Assembly (NCBI RefSeq): GCF_004405125.1
Contig: NZ_SORX01000003.1
Location: 184,128 to 248,127, forward strand
Length of the DNA: 64,000 bases
Origin: Jeotgalibacillus salarius
GTDB lineage: Bacteria; Bacillota; Bacilli; Bacillales; Jeotgalibacillaceae
Reading direction: 5' to 3'
Part shown: one piece after another, positions 8,324-17,734 of the stretch
How positions within the stretch are numbered: position 1 is the stretch's first letter
Layout: every line of letters starts with the position of its first letter
Position numbers and translations under genes: made by a program
Notes under the pieces: generated by a model
Seen by the model: the letters and a program-made list of their open reading frames with translations, nothing else
What the model was told of the DNA's origin: nothing
The model's database searches: none

Positions 8324-10477
8324 TCACTCAACCGGCTCCAGCAAACCCATCGTTAAACACAGATCAAGCGCGAGCCTTTTTGTTCCTTTTGAAAACTTAA
8401 TCTCAAGTCCATCTTCAGAAAATCCTTCAATTCGTCCGGTCCCGAACACACGGTGCTTCACTTCCCGCCCGACTTCAAGGTCAGATACCTTCCTTAAAGC
8501 AAGAGGGTTTTGAGGCACTCTGCTTTCATCAATTTGCTGTTCCTCAGGTGGATTTATTATTTTGTTCACCCTCAGCAAAAACGGTGAAGGGTTCGTTTTG
8601 CTTCCTGCACGGTTTCTATACGATAGCAGTTCAAGCTCTTTTTCAGCACGCGTCATACCTACATAAAACAGACGCGCAGCTTCTTCCATCGGATCTCTAT
8701 TTCCATTATCCTGTTCTTTCACATCACTTTTGGAAGGGATCACATCTGCAATCAAATCCAGCATATACACCTTTTTGAACTCCAACCCTTTTGAACTGTG
8801 AAGTGTTGAAAGCGTCACAGCATTTTCCTGCTTGTTAAACTTGGATGTTTTCAATAACGACTCCAGCTGCTTCAGGCGATTTGCAAAAGCAACCATTCCT
8901 GTTTCCTTCTGCGCAATTTGTTCAAGCGTTGAAAGCACGTCATGCAAATACTCGATGGAAAAGCCCAGGTTTTCACTCATTTTCTCGAGCGCCCGGTCAT
9001 ACCCCGCCTGTTCTCTGATCAGACGAATTACGTGGTAAGGCTCCCCGCCCTCCATTCTGGCAAACGCACGCTTCAGTCCATTAATCTGCTTCCTCTGATA
9101 ATCTTTTAGCGAATTCAAATTCAGTAAACGGTCAAAAACAGTCCCTTCCTCCGGCTGCTTTTTTAATTCAAACAGCTGCTGACGCGTAACATATCCAAGA
9201 CACTTCATTGAAATCTTCTCAAACAAATCAACCCGACCGCTATTAAACGTCAGCCTCATAAAATTAAGAATGTCCTCCACAATCCAGTGATTAAAAAACC
9301 TCACGTCTGAATCCTTCATATAAAACGGAATCCGCGCACGCTCAAGTTCATTCATAATCAATATAGAAGAAGCATTCGTTCTGTACAGTACCGCCGCGTC
9401 CCTGTAATGATCAAGCTTTGAAAGCTCCTGCGCCAGATAAGCAGCCTGGTCCTCGTAATCAGGAAACACCTTGATACTGACTGGTTCTCCTTCTTCATTT
9501 TCAGTGAACATATTCTTTTCATATCGATTTTTATTGCGTTTGATAAACTCATTTGCCGCATTGACAATTTCAGTTGTAGAACGGTAATTCTGCTCCATCA
9601 TTAAAATGGTAGCGGAAGGATAAACTTTTTTAAAATCAAGCAAATACTGTGGTTCAGCTGCACGCCATGTATAAATCGACTGGTCATCATCCGCTACGAC
9701 ACACAAATTCTGATGAGGCTCAACCAATTTTTCAACAATCGCGTGCTGAACAAGTGATGTATCCTGACTTTCATCTGTCAGCAAATGATCATAGCGGTCC
9801 TGGTACTTTTTCAACAGTTTTTTATCTGTCTGAAACGCTTCGAGTGCGAGTGTCAGCATATCATCATAATCTAGCAAAAGCTTTTCGGGATCCTGTCGCT
9901 TGATCGCTTCATATTCTGCTGCGATTTCTTCAGCATTCGCAACTTCACATATGACTGAATGCCACTTTTTCCGCGGGAGTAGCTTGTTCTTAATCAGACT
10001 GATATAGTTTGACATTTCCTCAAGCTGATCATCAGTCATGGCTTCTTTGTTGAACCGTTGAAATAACGTACGCAAAAGAAGCTTTTTATTTGCAGTATAG
10101 TCCGCCGGATCTTCCACAGGCCCTTCAATCAGCTGCCAGGTCTTGTTTCCTCTTTTTAAATACTCACGGACAACCGCAAACGCAAGACTGTGGATCGTTG
10201 AAAAATCTACCTCGGGAAGTGCAGGAAACATCCTTCTATAACGCTGTTTCATATCCTCGGCTGCCGCTTTACTGAAGGTGACGCCTTTGATACGCACAGG
10301 GTCCGCCCCGCGCTCTTCTATCAAATGTCCAATCCGCATCATAATGGTTGTTGTCTTTCCTGACCCGGGAGATGCGAGTAAAAGCAGTGGTCCGTTGCCG
10401 TGAAGGACAGCCTGCTTTTGCACGTCATTCAGTTTGACACCAATCTCACGCTGTTTTCTTGTAAAAAAATCTGCCAT
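8324..10477 (-). CDS. UvrD/PcrA-like superfamily 1 DNA helicase (YjcD-like)
   Basis: A 717-residue ATP-dependent 3'-5' DNA helicase. SF1A motifs in order: Walker A ASPGSGKTTT (about residue 36), motif II DESQDTS, motif III DDDQSIYTWRAA, motif IV QNYRST, motif V TLHSSKGLEFKKVY and motif VI FYVGMTRAEKEL. A Tudor-like C-terminal segment (VKHRVFGTGRIEGF) is of the PcrA type, where it contacts RNA polymerase. It is shorter than PcrA (about 740) and diverges in motif II (DESQ rather than DEYQ), so it looks like the YjcD paralogue rather than PcrA itself. Confidence 0.85.
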   Translation of the reverse strand: MADFFTRKQREIGVKLNDVQKQAVLHGNGPLLLLASPGSGKTTTIMMRIGHLIEERGADPVRIKGVTFSKAAAEDMKQRYRRMFPALPEVDFSTIHSLAFAVVREYLKRGNKTWQLIEGPVEDPADYTANKKLLLRTLFQRFNKEAMTDDQLEEMSNYISLIKNKLLPRKKWHSVICEVANAEEIAAEYEAIKRQDPEKLLLDYDDMLTLALEAFQTDKKLLKKYQDRYDHLLTDESQDTSLVQHAIVEKLVEPHQNLCVVADDDQSIYTWRAAEPQYLLDFKKVYPSATILMMEQNYRSTTEIVNAANEFIKRNKNRYEKNMFTENEEGEPVSIKVFPDYEDQAAYLAQELSKLDHYRDAAVLYRTNASSILIMNELERARIPFYMKDSDVRFFNHWIVEDILNFMRLTFNSGRVDLFEKISMKCLGYVTRQQLFELKKQPEEGTVFDRLLNLNSLKDYQRKQINGLKRAFARMEGGEPYHVIRLIREQAGYDRALEKMSENLGFSIEYLHDVLSTLEQIAQKETGMVAFANRLKQLESLLKTSKFNKQENAVTLSTLHSSKGLEFKKVYMLDLIADVIPSKSDVKEQDNGNRDPMEEAARLFYVGMTRAEKELELLSYRNRAGSKTNPSPFLLRVNKIINPPEEQQIDESRVPQNPLALRKVSDLEVGREVKHRVFGTGRIEGFSEDGLEIKFSKGTKRLALDLCLTMGLLEPVE

Positions 10478-10588
10478 TTACGTTCGACTCCTGTGATTAA
10501 TAGTACTGTTATCGTACCACTGATTTTGCTTTTTGAGCAGGGGATAATTGTGTGTTTACAATGTTAGACGCAGCACTCTTTTTGGACG

Positions 10589-10719
10589 AATAGGACTTCC
10601 CGGTCAGCTGATTGCTACTGCTTGCCCAGGGGATTGCTATCAGTTCCCGTGCGTATCGCTACATCTTCAGCGAAGATTGCTACGACTTCAGACCAGCATT
10701 GATACAACTAACACGCCAT
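10589..10719 (+). repeat. 21-22-bp phased array A
   Basis: ATTGCTAC-like cores start at 10611, 10633, 10655, 10676 and 10698 (steps 22, 22, 21, 22), with a weaker unit near 10589. Units look like GATTGCTAC-NNN-TTCCC. The array is homologous to array B (17735-17844) along its whole length, including the variant third unit TATCG-TAC. It lies between the cydC terminator and the helicase start. Confidence 0.7.
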
Positions 10720-10740
10720 CTTCTAAACTTTGAAAAAGAA

Positions 10741-10761
10741 AAACCGCCTCATCGGCGGTTT
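10741..10761 (-). terminator. terminator of cydDC
   Basis: On the minus strand AAACCGCC and GGCGGTTT pair around a 5-base loop and run into a T tract. It overlaps the end of cydC. Confidence 0.85.
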
Positions 10762-12473
10762 CACACTAAAATTTCCTGTTCAATTCTCTTCATTTCGTAA
10801 AACATTCCGCGTGCATCCATCAGGTCAGTAAACGTACCCTGTTCAGCAATCCGGCCACCATCCATGACGATGATCCTGTCCATTTTCTCAAGCCCCTTCA
10901 GCTGATGGCTGATCAGACATACCGTCGCATCTTCAGTGCGTTCTTCCAAATAACGCATAATCTCTGCAGACGTCACGTTGTCTATTGAACTGAGCGGTTC
11001 GTCAAGCAGCCATAAACTGCGTTTTCTCAGTAAGACTCTTGCAATTGCCAGCCGCTGACGTTCCCCGCCCGAAAGATTTTCTCCTTTTTCAAGCACCGGA
11101 TCATCTAAAGAAAATCTGGAGAGGCTTACTTTTTCAAGCATCCAGAGCATCTCTTCATCTGTCAGACCTTCTCTGGCAATTTGCAGATTATCTCTTACTG
11201 TACCGAAAAAGAAATGATTTTCCTGCATGACGACGTTTGACTTTTCCCAAATATCTTCAGAGCGGATATGACTGATCTGCTTATTCTGAAGCTGAATGTC
11301 ACCCTCTGATGTTCTCAACACTCCGAGCAAAAGCTGAAAAATTGTCGATTTACCTGAACCGCTTGCACCGACAATGGCTGTTTTGGAACCGGCTTCAATG
11401 CTAAAAGAAACTTCATTAACTGCCGGCCGCTCTTCTCCTTCATGTGTATAGGAGATATCATTAAATCGGATCACCGGTGCTTCATCAGACAGTGTTTCAT
11501 ATGGTTCAATAGCAGTAACCGGCTTTATCTCTGTCACCTCATTCAACCTTTCAGAAGCTTTTCTGCTGTCTTCTAAGTGGGGTGGCAGTGCAGCCATTGG
11601 TGAAGCATTTTCAAAAACACTCAATGACAGCATGACAAGCATCGCAAGAAACAGCCCGTCCAGTTCACCCTGCTGCACAAGATAAACACCTGCTGCCAGG
11701 ACACCCCAGGAAATCAGGAGACCCGCTGCCTGGTTGACTGACTGATTAAACATACTCTGACTGCTGCTTTTTTCCTGATTAGCAATATAAGCAGCAGATG
11801 AGTGATGAAGCGACTTCTCTTTATCATTAAGCTGCTGATAGATTTTAAGATCTCTGAACCCGTAGAGTACTTCAGCCGTATCAGTTGAAAGTACCGCTCG
11901 TGACTCTCTGACTTTCTCTTCAATCTTTTGTCGGCGCAGCGCAAATACTGCAGGAATTAATAGTCCGGTTAATAATAGACCCGCTGCAAATATCAGCGGA
12001 AACCAGAACGAGTAAAAAGCGGTAAAGATCATTGAACTCAGGAATACAAACACGAGTACAATTGGCGGGTAATAAACGCGTAAAAAGAAGTTTTGCAGAC
12101 TTTCAACGTCGCCTGTAATTCTTGCCAGTAAATCCCCGCTTCTGAATTTCTGAAAAATCCCCGGAGCCAGTGGTTCCAGCTTTTCAAAAAAACGTACACG
12201 GATACCTGCCAGAATATTAAAAGTTGCCCGGTGTGAAACCATCCGTTCACCATATTTTGATCCTGCCTTTACAAGACCAAACACCTTAATAAAAGCAATA
12301 AGCAGCGTTAGCGTATAGACAGGAGGCAAAAGTGCAGCTTTAGAAATTAAATATCCGCTGGCCGCAAAAAGACCAGCTGCGGTTACTCCTCCTATATATC
12401 CGAACAGGACAGAATACCAGACGTTTTTTCTTTCAGCTGCGATTTGTTTTAATACGATTCCGAGCTCATTCAT
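10761..12473 (-). CDS. cydC: thiol reductant ABC exporter subunit CydC
   Basis: Half-transporter of the CydDC exporter, which moves cysteine/glutathione-type thiols out of the cytoplasm and is needed for assembly of cytochrome bd. An N-terminal six-helix membrane domain (about 1-320) is followed by an ATPase with Walker A VGASGSGKST, signature LSGGERQRLAIARVLL and Walker B LWLLDEPLS. I place the start at the ATG at 12473, which has GGGAGGTG upstream; the GTG nine bases earlier overlaps that site. It overlaps the end of cydD by 8 bases, implying translational coupling. Confidence 0.88.
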   Translation of the reverse strand: MNELGIVLKQIAAERKNVWYSVLFGYIGGVTAAGLFAASGYLISKAALLPPVYTLTLLIAFIKVFGLVKAGSKYGERMVSHRATFNILAGIRVRFFEKLEPLAPGIFQKFRSGDLLARITGDVESLQNFFLRVYYPPIVLVFVFLSSMIFTAFYSFWFPLIFAAGLLLTGLLIPAVFALRRQKIEEKVRESRAVLSTDTAEVLYGFRDLKIYQQLNDKEKSLHHSSAAYIANQEKSSSQSMFNQSVNQAAGLLISWGVLAAGVYLVQQGELDGLFLAMLVMLSLSVFENASPMAALPPHLEDSRKASERLNEVTEIKPVTAIEPYETLSDEAPVIRFNDISYTHEGEERPAVNEVSFSIEAGSKTAIVGASGSGKSTIFQLLLGVLRTSEGDIQLQNKQISHIRSEDIWEKSNVVMQENHFFFGTVRDNLQIAREGLTDEEMLWMLEKVSLSRFSLDDPVLEKGENLSGGERQRLAIARVLLRKRSLWLLDEPLSSIDNVTSAEIMRYLEERTEDATVCLISHQLKGLEKMDRIIVMDGGRIAEQGTFTDLMDARGMFYEMKRIEQEILV

Positions 12474-14187
12474 GACCGGCACCTCCCTGCACCATTTCTA
12501 TATAAGCAGGTTCTATTAACAAGTCCTCATGCTTCCCTTTTGCTTTTAACGATCCGTCTTCAAGCATCAGAATCTGATCTGCGTTTCTGATCGTATAAAG
12601 CCTGTGTGCCACAGTAATGACTGTAGCACGCTTGGAAAGCTCCTCCATCGAAGCTGTCAAGATCTGCTCTGTTTTCAGATCAAGACCTGTTGTCGGTTCA
12701 TCAAACAAAATGACAGAAGGCTTTTTAAGAAAAGCTCTTGCCAGCGCAAGACGCTGTTTTTCCCCTCCCGAAAGTCCTCTGCCGCCTTCTCCGACAGGTG
12801 TATCCAGGCCGTTTTGCAATGCTTCAATTAACGGATTCAAACCTGCTTTTTCAGCTGCTGATGCAACCTCTTCAAGAGTGGTTTTACGCTTACTTCCGAT
12901 CGCAATGTTGTCAGCCAGCGTACCCGAGAAAATAAACGGCTGCTGGGATATATAACTAAGCTGATTAAACCAGCTTTCCTCTTCAAACTCAGACAGTACT
13001 TTCCCATTCAGTCTGACCACACCTGACGAAGGGGCAATCAAACCGCTTAATATGTTCAAAGCAGTTGATTTTCCTGAACCACTTTTTCCTATTAAAGCGA
13101 CATTTTCATATGGTTGAAATACTGCATTCAACGGGCCAATTTCAAATCCGTCTTTACCGTATTGGAATCCAGTCTGGTCAAGTTCGATGCGCGGCGGGGC
13201 TGAACCTTCCAGCTTTTCACTTCCCCAATTTACGCGATCTTCATCTTTCGACAGTTCTTCATCAATTAATTTGGCAGCACCAATACTTCCACGCCCTGTA
13301 TGAAATGCATTGCCAAGCTCTCTGATCGCAACATAGAATTCAGGTGCCAGAACCAAAATGAAAAATGCAGTAAAAAACGTAACACTTTCAAAATAAATCA
13401 GTCTCAAACCGAGCTCAAGCGCAACCAGCCCGACACCGAGCATCGAAATATATTCAAGTGCCAGCGACGAGATAAACGCTATTTTCAGTACTTCAAGCGT
13501 TGCATCTCTGAACTTCAGGCTGCTGTTCTCAATTGATTCGCGCTGCTTCTTCGCCTGACCAAACAGCTTCAAAGTTGTCAGGCCCTGAAGAGTATCGAGA
13601 AATGTGCCTGAAAAAGCAGAAAGCTGCTCCATCTGTTCTTCCGACTTTTTTTGAGTTTTAATACCAATAATAATAAAAAATAGTGGAATAAAAGGTGCAG
13701 TTATAAGTAATACAGCTCCTGAAATCCAATCCATCGCAAACGCGGCAATGATAATCATCAGTGGAATGACACCTGTTAAAATTACCTGTGGAATATATTT
13801 ACTGAAATAACTGTCCACTTCATCAACCGCATCCATTAATACGCTCACCTTTCGGCCAGATTGCCCTTCAAGAGAGGCCTGAACCGGATTTCCCGCGTAT
13901 TTTTCAAGTAACTTTTCCCTGATCATCTGTTTGACTTTCGCAGCCATCCAGGCTCCTGCCCGACCGCTGGCAAACGTCAGCATTGCACGCGCAATTAGTG
14001 CTAAAGCCAACCAGCCAAATAAAGGGAATACATCTGAAAATGAAGCTCCGTTTAAAAATACTTCATCAACGATTTTGACAATAAAGTAAGCTTGAGCAAT
14101 TATACTTGCCCCGGTTAAGACCGCTATTACTGTAATTAACAGCTGGGTCCCTTTATATTGCTTCGCATATTGCGAAAGTTGATTCAT
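12466..14187 (-). CDS. cydD: thiol reductant ABC exporter subunit CydD
   Basis: Partner half-transporter of CydC, about 573 residues. The N-terminal membrane domain carries the family's GRAGAWMAAKVKQMIREKLL-like coupling region. The ATPase has Walker A IGKSGSGKSTALN, signature LSGGEKQRLALARAF and Walker B VILFDEPTTGLD. GGAGAG lies ten bases before the ATG at 14187; an in-frame ATG 21 bases earlier has no ribosome site. No cydAB genes are present within at least 8 kb on either side, unlike the cydABCD operon of B. subtilis. Confidence 0.88.
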   Translation of the reverse strand: MNQLSQYAKQYKGTQLLITVIAVLTGASIIAQAYFIVKIVDEVFLNGASFSDVFPLFGWLALALIARAMLTFASGRAGAWMAAKVKQMIREKLLEKYAGNPVQASLEGQSGRKVSVLMDAVDEVDSYFSKYIPQVILTGVIPLMIIIAAFAMDWISGAVLLITAPFIPLFFIIIGIKTQKKSEEQMEQLSAFSGTFLDTLQGLTTLKLFGQAKKQRESIENSSLKFRDATLEVLKIAFISSLALEYISMLGVGLVALELGLRLIYFESVTFFTAFFILVLAPEFYVAIRELGNAFHTGRGSIGAAKLIDEELSKDEDRVNWGSEKLEGSAPPRIELDQTGFQYGKDGFEIGPLNAVFQPYENVALIGKSGSGKSTALNILSGLIAPSSGVVRLNGKVLSEFEEESWFNQLSYISQQPFIFSGTLADNIAIGSKRKTTLEEVASAAEKAGLNPLIEALQNGLDTPVGEGGRGLSGGEKQRLALARAFLKKPSVILFDEPTTGLDLKTEQILTASMEELSKRATVITVAHRLYTIRNADQILMLEDGSLKAKGKHEDLLIEPAYIEMVQGGAGHE

Positions 14188-14362
14188 AAAGGATGTCTCT
14201 CCGATCATAAAATATTGGCGATATTGTGAATTTATTCACATGTGTTGTTAGTGTTTATTATATATGATTATACGTGATTTTTCATCAGAGAGGATTGCTT
14301 TAGCACATCGTATGTAGAGATGAATATTTTTTAATAGAAAAACTCTATTCAAGTAAGCAGTT

Positions 14363-14459
14363 AATTTCCGCTTCAGGGGATGGCGCGGCCTGGTGCTGAG
14401 CCGTCAGTCTCAACTGTCCATTCCTGCCGCGGTCGTCCACTTCCGCTCCATCCACCTCA
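14363..14459 (-). repeat. dispersed GC-rich element, copy R5
   Basis: Reading the minus strand it begins GGAGCGGAAGTGGACGACC and ends CCTGAAGCGGAAATTAAC, matching both ends of copy R1. The middle has diverged, though the GAGAC core survives as TTGAGACTGACGG. It starts 13 bases after the desR stop codon and in the same orientation. Confidence 0.65.
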
Positions 14460-14472
14460 GAAAAAAATGATA

Positions 14473-15072
14473 TTATTTAAACCAGCCCTTCTCCCTGAAG
14501 CGGGAAATGGCCTCTATACGGTTTGTCACTTCAAGTTTATCAAGAATAACTGATATATAGTTTCGGACGGTGCCATTTGTAATAAATAGTGTACCGGCAA
14601 TTTCTTTTGTGGTTTTGCCTTCCGCAATCAGTTCCATTACTTCACGCTCACGCTCTGTCAGCGGATTCGCTTCAGTCAGTGCCATATCAACGAGCTCCGG
14701 TGCATAGATTCTGCGTCCATCCATAATTGTGCGGATCGAGCGCCCAAGTTCTTCACTTGGACTGTCTTTTAATAAATAACCGCTGACACCTGCGTTTCTG
14801 GCTCTTTCAAAATAGCCGGGTCTTGCAAATGTGGTTAAAATGATAATTCTGCATGCGTCCCCGCGCAGTTCCTCAGCAGCATCCAGACCCGTTTTCAAAG
14901 GCATTTCAATATCCATAATGCAAATATCAGGCTTTAGTGATTTCACCATTTCAACAGCCTCTTCACCATTCTTAGCCTTCCCGATGACTTCCATATCATC
15001 TTCAAGATCCAGCAGGGAACCAAGCGCTCCGAGCAGCATAGTCTGATCTTCAGCTAACACGATTTTTATCAT
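14473..15072 (-). CDS. desR: response regulator DesR (NarL/LuxR type)
   Basis: A 199-residue response regulator, the same length as B. subtilis DesR. The receiver domain (1-120) has the phosphoacceptor Asp in ICIMDIEMP. A LuxR-type helix-turn-helix follows (LTEREREVMELIAEG, residues 138-195). It is expected to bind the des promoter as a phosphorylated dimer/tetramer when membrane lipids become ordered in the cold. Its ATG overlaps the desK stop in ATGA, indicating translational coupling. Gene order and lengths make the assignment strong. Confidence 0.9.
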   Translation of the reverse strand: MIKIVLAEDQTMLLGALGSLLDLEDDMEVIGKAKNGEEAVEMVKSLKPDICIMDIEMPLKTGLDAAEELRGDACRIIILTTFARPGYFERARNAGVSGYLLKDSPSEELGRSIRTIMDGRRIYAPELVDMALTEANPLTEREREVMELIAEGKTTKEIAGTLFITNGTVRNYISVILDKLEVTNRIEAISRFREKGWFK

Positions 15073-16208
15073 AGCGCTTCCCCCTTAGACACCTGTCTCA
15101 GTATAGTTGGCACACTGATCGTGATCGTTGTACCGAGTCCACTTTCAACATCAAGTGTCCCATTAACAAATTCGAGACGTTCTCTCATTCCTCTTAAGCC
15201 GTTACCTTCTATTGATCTTTCCGCAGAAAAACCCTTACCGTTATCTTCAATTACTATATTTAATTCCTTCGTCAGCTGTTCTACATTCACTTTGCAACGC
15301 GTGGCATTACTGTGCTTAACCACGTTGGTGACTGCTTCTTTCACACACATGCTAACCACATTTTCAACTAAAAGAGGCACATTCTCAAGTACAGGGTTTC
15401 CTGTAATCTCAACATGAATCTGAGCGGCATGAAGCAGCTCACGAATATGCGTCATTTCTTCATCAAGTTTCGTACCTCTCATATCAGATACGAGCTCACG
15501 TACTTCTTTCAGCGCTGTCCGTGCTGTCTGATTAATATCACCCAGTTCACTTTTAGCACTTTCAGGATTTGCGGTAACTAACTTTGAAGCCAGATCACTC
15601 TTCAACCCTATTAAAGAAAGCTTTTGTCCAAGCGTATCGTGCAGATCTCTTGCGATTCGCTGACGTTCCTCCATTACCATGAGGTCAGAAATACGCTTTT
15701 GAGCATATTCAAGCTGGCCTTCAAGCTTTTCCCTTTTCATTCTGTTATACGAATTAAGCGGAAGTAAAATAACCCCGATTATACTGATTAAAACAAATGG
15801 AAACTGTGTGAAAAACAATTGGTCCTGTGTGAAAAAAGCAATGTTTACAGTAATGATTGTTGAACCGACTAAAATCCCATATAAAGTAAAGAATCCCGCT
15901 TTATTCTGAACACTTGCAATCATAAAAGATAAAAATATCGCAAAGTACACAAAGCCGAAGTAAATCGTCATCGCAATACTTATCGCAATCGCAATGCCAA
16001 CCCATACATAATTTACCCACCCTTTAGTCAGGTAGGTTAAACGGTAAGCTGCAAAAAACATCACAATCATGACGACACCGGCTGATATCTCTACCCAGGA
16101 AGATGACCTGAATATGAAATAAAAAGGCAGCATACAAAAGATAATCCATATATAAATGTTCAATCCTGCATTCTGAGGAAAAATATTATACCATTTTTGC
16201 ACAGTCAT
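15069..16208 (-). CDS. desK: membrane thermosensor histidine kinase DesK
   Basis: Sensor kinase of the cold-shock lipid system, about 379 residues (B. subtilis DesK has 370). Four or five short membrane helices occupy residues 15-145. A HisKA_3 dimerisation helix with the phosphorylated His follows in RIARDLHDTLGQ, then an HATPase with N box EAVTNVVKHS and G boxes DNGKGFS and GNGLRGMRERL. I choose the ATG at 16208 behind AAAGGGCGGA. An internal terminator separates it from des upstream, as in the B. subtilis operon, where kinase and regulator are expressed at a lower level. Confidence 0.9.
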   Translation of the reverse strand: MTVQKWYNIFPQNAGLNIYIWIIFCMLPFYFIFRSSSWVEISAGVVMIVMFFAAYRLTYLTKGWVNYVWVGIAIAISIAMTIYFGFVYFAIFLSFMIASVQNKAGFFTLYGILVGSTIITVNIAFFTQDQLFFTQFPFVLISIIGVILLPLNSYNRMKREKLEGQLEYAQKRISDLMVMEERQRIARDLHDTLGQKLSLIGLKSDLASKLVTANPESAKSELGDINQTARTALKEVRELVSDMRGTKLDEEMTHIRELLHAAQIHVEITGNPVLENVPLLVENVVSMCVKEAVTNVVKHSNATRCKVNVEQLTKELNIVIEDNGKGFSAERSIEGNGLRGMRERLEFVNGTLDVESGLGTTITISVPTILRQVSKGEAL

Positions 16209-16312
16209 TCCGCCCTTTCTCTGCATTTAGTATAGCACGGATTAAAGGCTGCTCAGAAGAATAGAATCGCACGGCATTCAATTTTTGGGTTCCCTTTTAA
16301 AACCCCGGAAAT

Positions 16313-16349
16313 GAAAAAAGCGTCCGGAAAGTCTGATGACTTCCCGAAC
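16313..16349 (-). terminator. attenuating terminator between des and desK
   Basis: On the minus strand GTTCGGGAAGTC pairs with GACTTTCCGGAC (two mismatches) and is followed by GCTTTTTT. It lies directly after the des stop, so only part of des transcription should enter desKR. The 16227-16312 stretch may add a separate desKR promoter; I see no clear one. Confidence 0.8.
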
Positions 16350-16353
16350 ACTT

Positions 16354-17400
16354 CTATTCAGACTTCGTTTGCATACGACGAAGTTCAATTGACATCTTTT
16401 CTTTTTTAATCTGCTGCTTTACTTCATTGAAGCTGACAAATGTTTTACGCGATTCATCGTAAAGACGGAACTTGATTGAAGCAAGACTCGAACGCATTGT
16501 GATCGTTGTCGCCTGTTGAAGCGGCGGCGTTGACTCATGCGCTTTTTCAAGATGATAATTCGGTACTCTCGGGCTTAAATGGTGAACGTGATGGTAGCCA
16601 ATGTTACCAGTCACCCACTGAAGTACTCTCGGCAGCTTATAAAAAGAACTGCCATCTACTGCTGCTTTCACATAATCCCATTCAGACTCATCTTCAAAAT
16701 AAGAATCTTCAAACTGATGCTGTACATAGAACAACCAGATGCCAAGGAATCCTGAGATAAACATGATAGGTGCATGGACAAGCAGGAATGCTTCCCAGCC
16801 AACCAACAGAATCATTGCCGTATACAGAGCAACAATCGAAATGTTCGTCACATACGTATTTTTACGTTCTTTCTTACGCGCATCTTTTCTGTTGAAACGA
16901 TTTGTTACCAGGAACAGATAAATCGGTCCCAGTCCGAACATAACGAGTGGGTTACGGTACATTCTGTATGAAAGACGTTCTTTCCATGAAGCTTCTTTAT
17001 ACTCTTCAACCGTCATCACCCAGATATCACCCGTTCCACGCTTATCAAGGTTTCCGCTTGTAGCATGGTGGATTGAATGCTCACGCTTCCACTTTTCATA
17101 TGGAAACATCGTAACAATCCCTGACAATGTGCCGACCACATTATTCAGCTTTTTATTCTTGAAAAACGATCCGTGACAGCAGTCATGGAAGATAATAAAA
17201 ATCCGAACCACAAATCCTGCGGCAATGATGCCAAGACCCAGTGTTAGTAAGTAAGAAATTTCAAGGCTCTGGTAAGCCAGGAACCATAATATAAAGAATG
17301 GTGGTATGGTATTAATCATTTGTTTAATGCTTGCTTTCATATCTGCTTTTTCATAAGGAGAGACACTTTTACGCAACTCAGCTGTTTTTTGTTTACTCAT
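16354..17400 (-). CDS. des: membrane acyl-lipid delta-5 desaturase Des
   Basis: A 348-residue integral membrane fatty acid desaturase that introduces a double bond into phospholipid acyl chains to restore fluidity in the cold. The three di-iron His boxes are present: HDCCHGS (about 73), HSIHHAT (about 109) and HHVHHLSP (about 275). Hydrophobic segments fit four to six helices. It heads the des-desKR operon and has AGGAGGAAAAAC before the ATG. A 20-bp palindrome lies 80 bases upstream and is the probable DesR operator. Confidence 0.93.
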   Translation of the reverse strand: MSKQKTAELRKSVSPYEKADMKASIKQMINTIPPFFILWFLAYQSLEISYLLTLGLGIIAAGFVVRIFIIFHDCCHGSFFKNKKLNNVVGTLSGIVTMFPYEKWKREHSIHHATSGNLDKRGTGDIWVMTVEEYKEASWKERLSYRMYRNPLVMFGLGPIYLFLVTNRFNRKDARKKERKNTYVTNISIVALYTAMILLVGWEAFLLVHAPIMFISGFLGIWLFYVQHQFEDSYFEDESEWDYVKAAVDGSSFYKLPRVLQWVTGNIGYHHVHHLSPRVPNYHLEKAHESTPPLQQATTITMRSSLASIKFRLYDESRKTFVSFNEVKQQIKKEKMSIELRRMQTKSE

Positions 17401-17480
17401 GTTTTTCCTCCTCTGTAACTCTTATGACCTCATCATAAAGCTTTCCCCATAATAAAATAAGTCATGAGTGTAAGGAGTTA

Positions 17481-17500
17481 TATATGACACTTGTCATATA
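17481..17500. promoter_or_regulatory. palindromic operator upstream of des (probable DesR site)
   Basis: TATATGACAC-TTGTCATATA is a 20-bp palindrome with nine perfectly paired bases per arm, 81-100 bases before the des start codon. A partial copy, GTCATGAG, lies at 17461-17468. DesR of B. subtilis binds upstream of the des promoter, so the position fits; the exact match to its published motif was not checked. Confidence 0.6.
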
Positions 17501-17510
17501 CCGAAAAGCA

Positions 17511-17699
17511 GAGGCAGGCGTTTTGGGGCGTATGTGCTGGACTGAAACGATTAAGATAAAGGAAACACGGTGAACGAAGTGAACCGATGTTGACTTATCG
17601 AAATGAGCTGAGGGAAGCACACTAGCCACTGCCTGTCGGAGCTGGACAACACGAAAATTGGAGGCGAGCGTTCTGGGGCGTACACGTTGGACTGAAGCG
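17511..17699. repeat. imperfect direct repeat pair of 39 bp
   Basis: Copies at 17511-17549 and 17661-17699 agree at 31 of 39 positions (core TTGGGGCGTA...TGGACTGAA). All eight differences are transitions. The 111 bases between hold no reading frame with a ribosome site. Confidence 0.6.
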
Positions 17700-17734
17700 C
17701 CGGAAATTTGTGCGAATACAACCTAATTTTTGCC

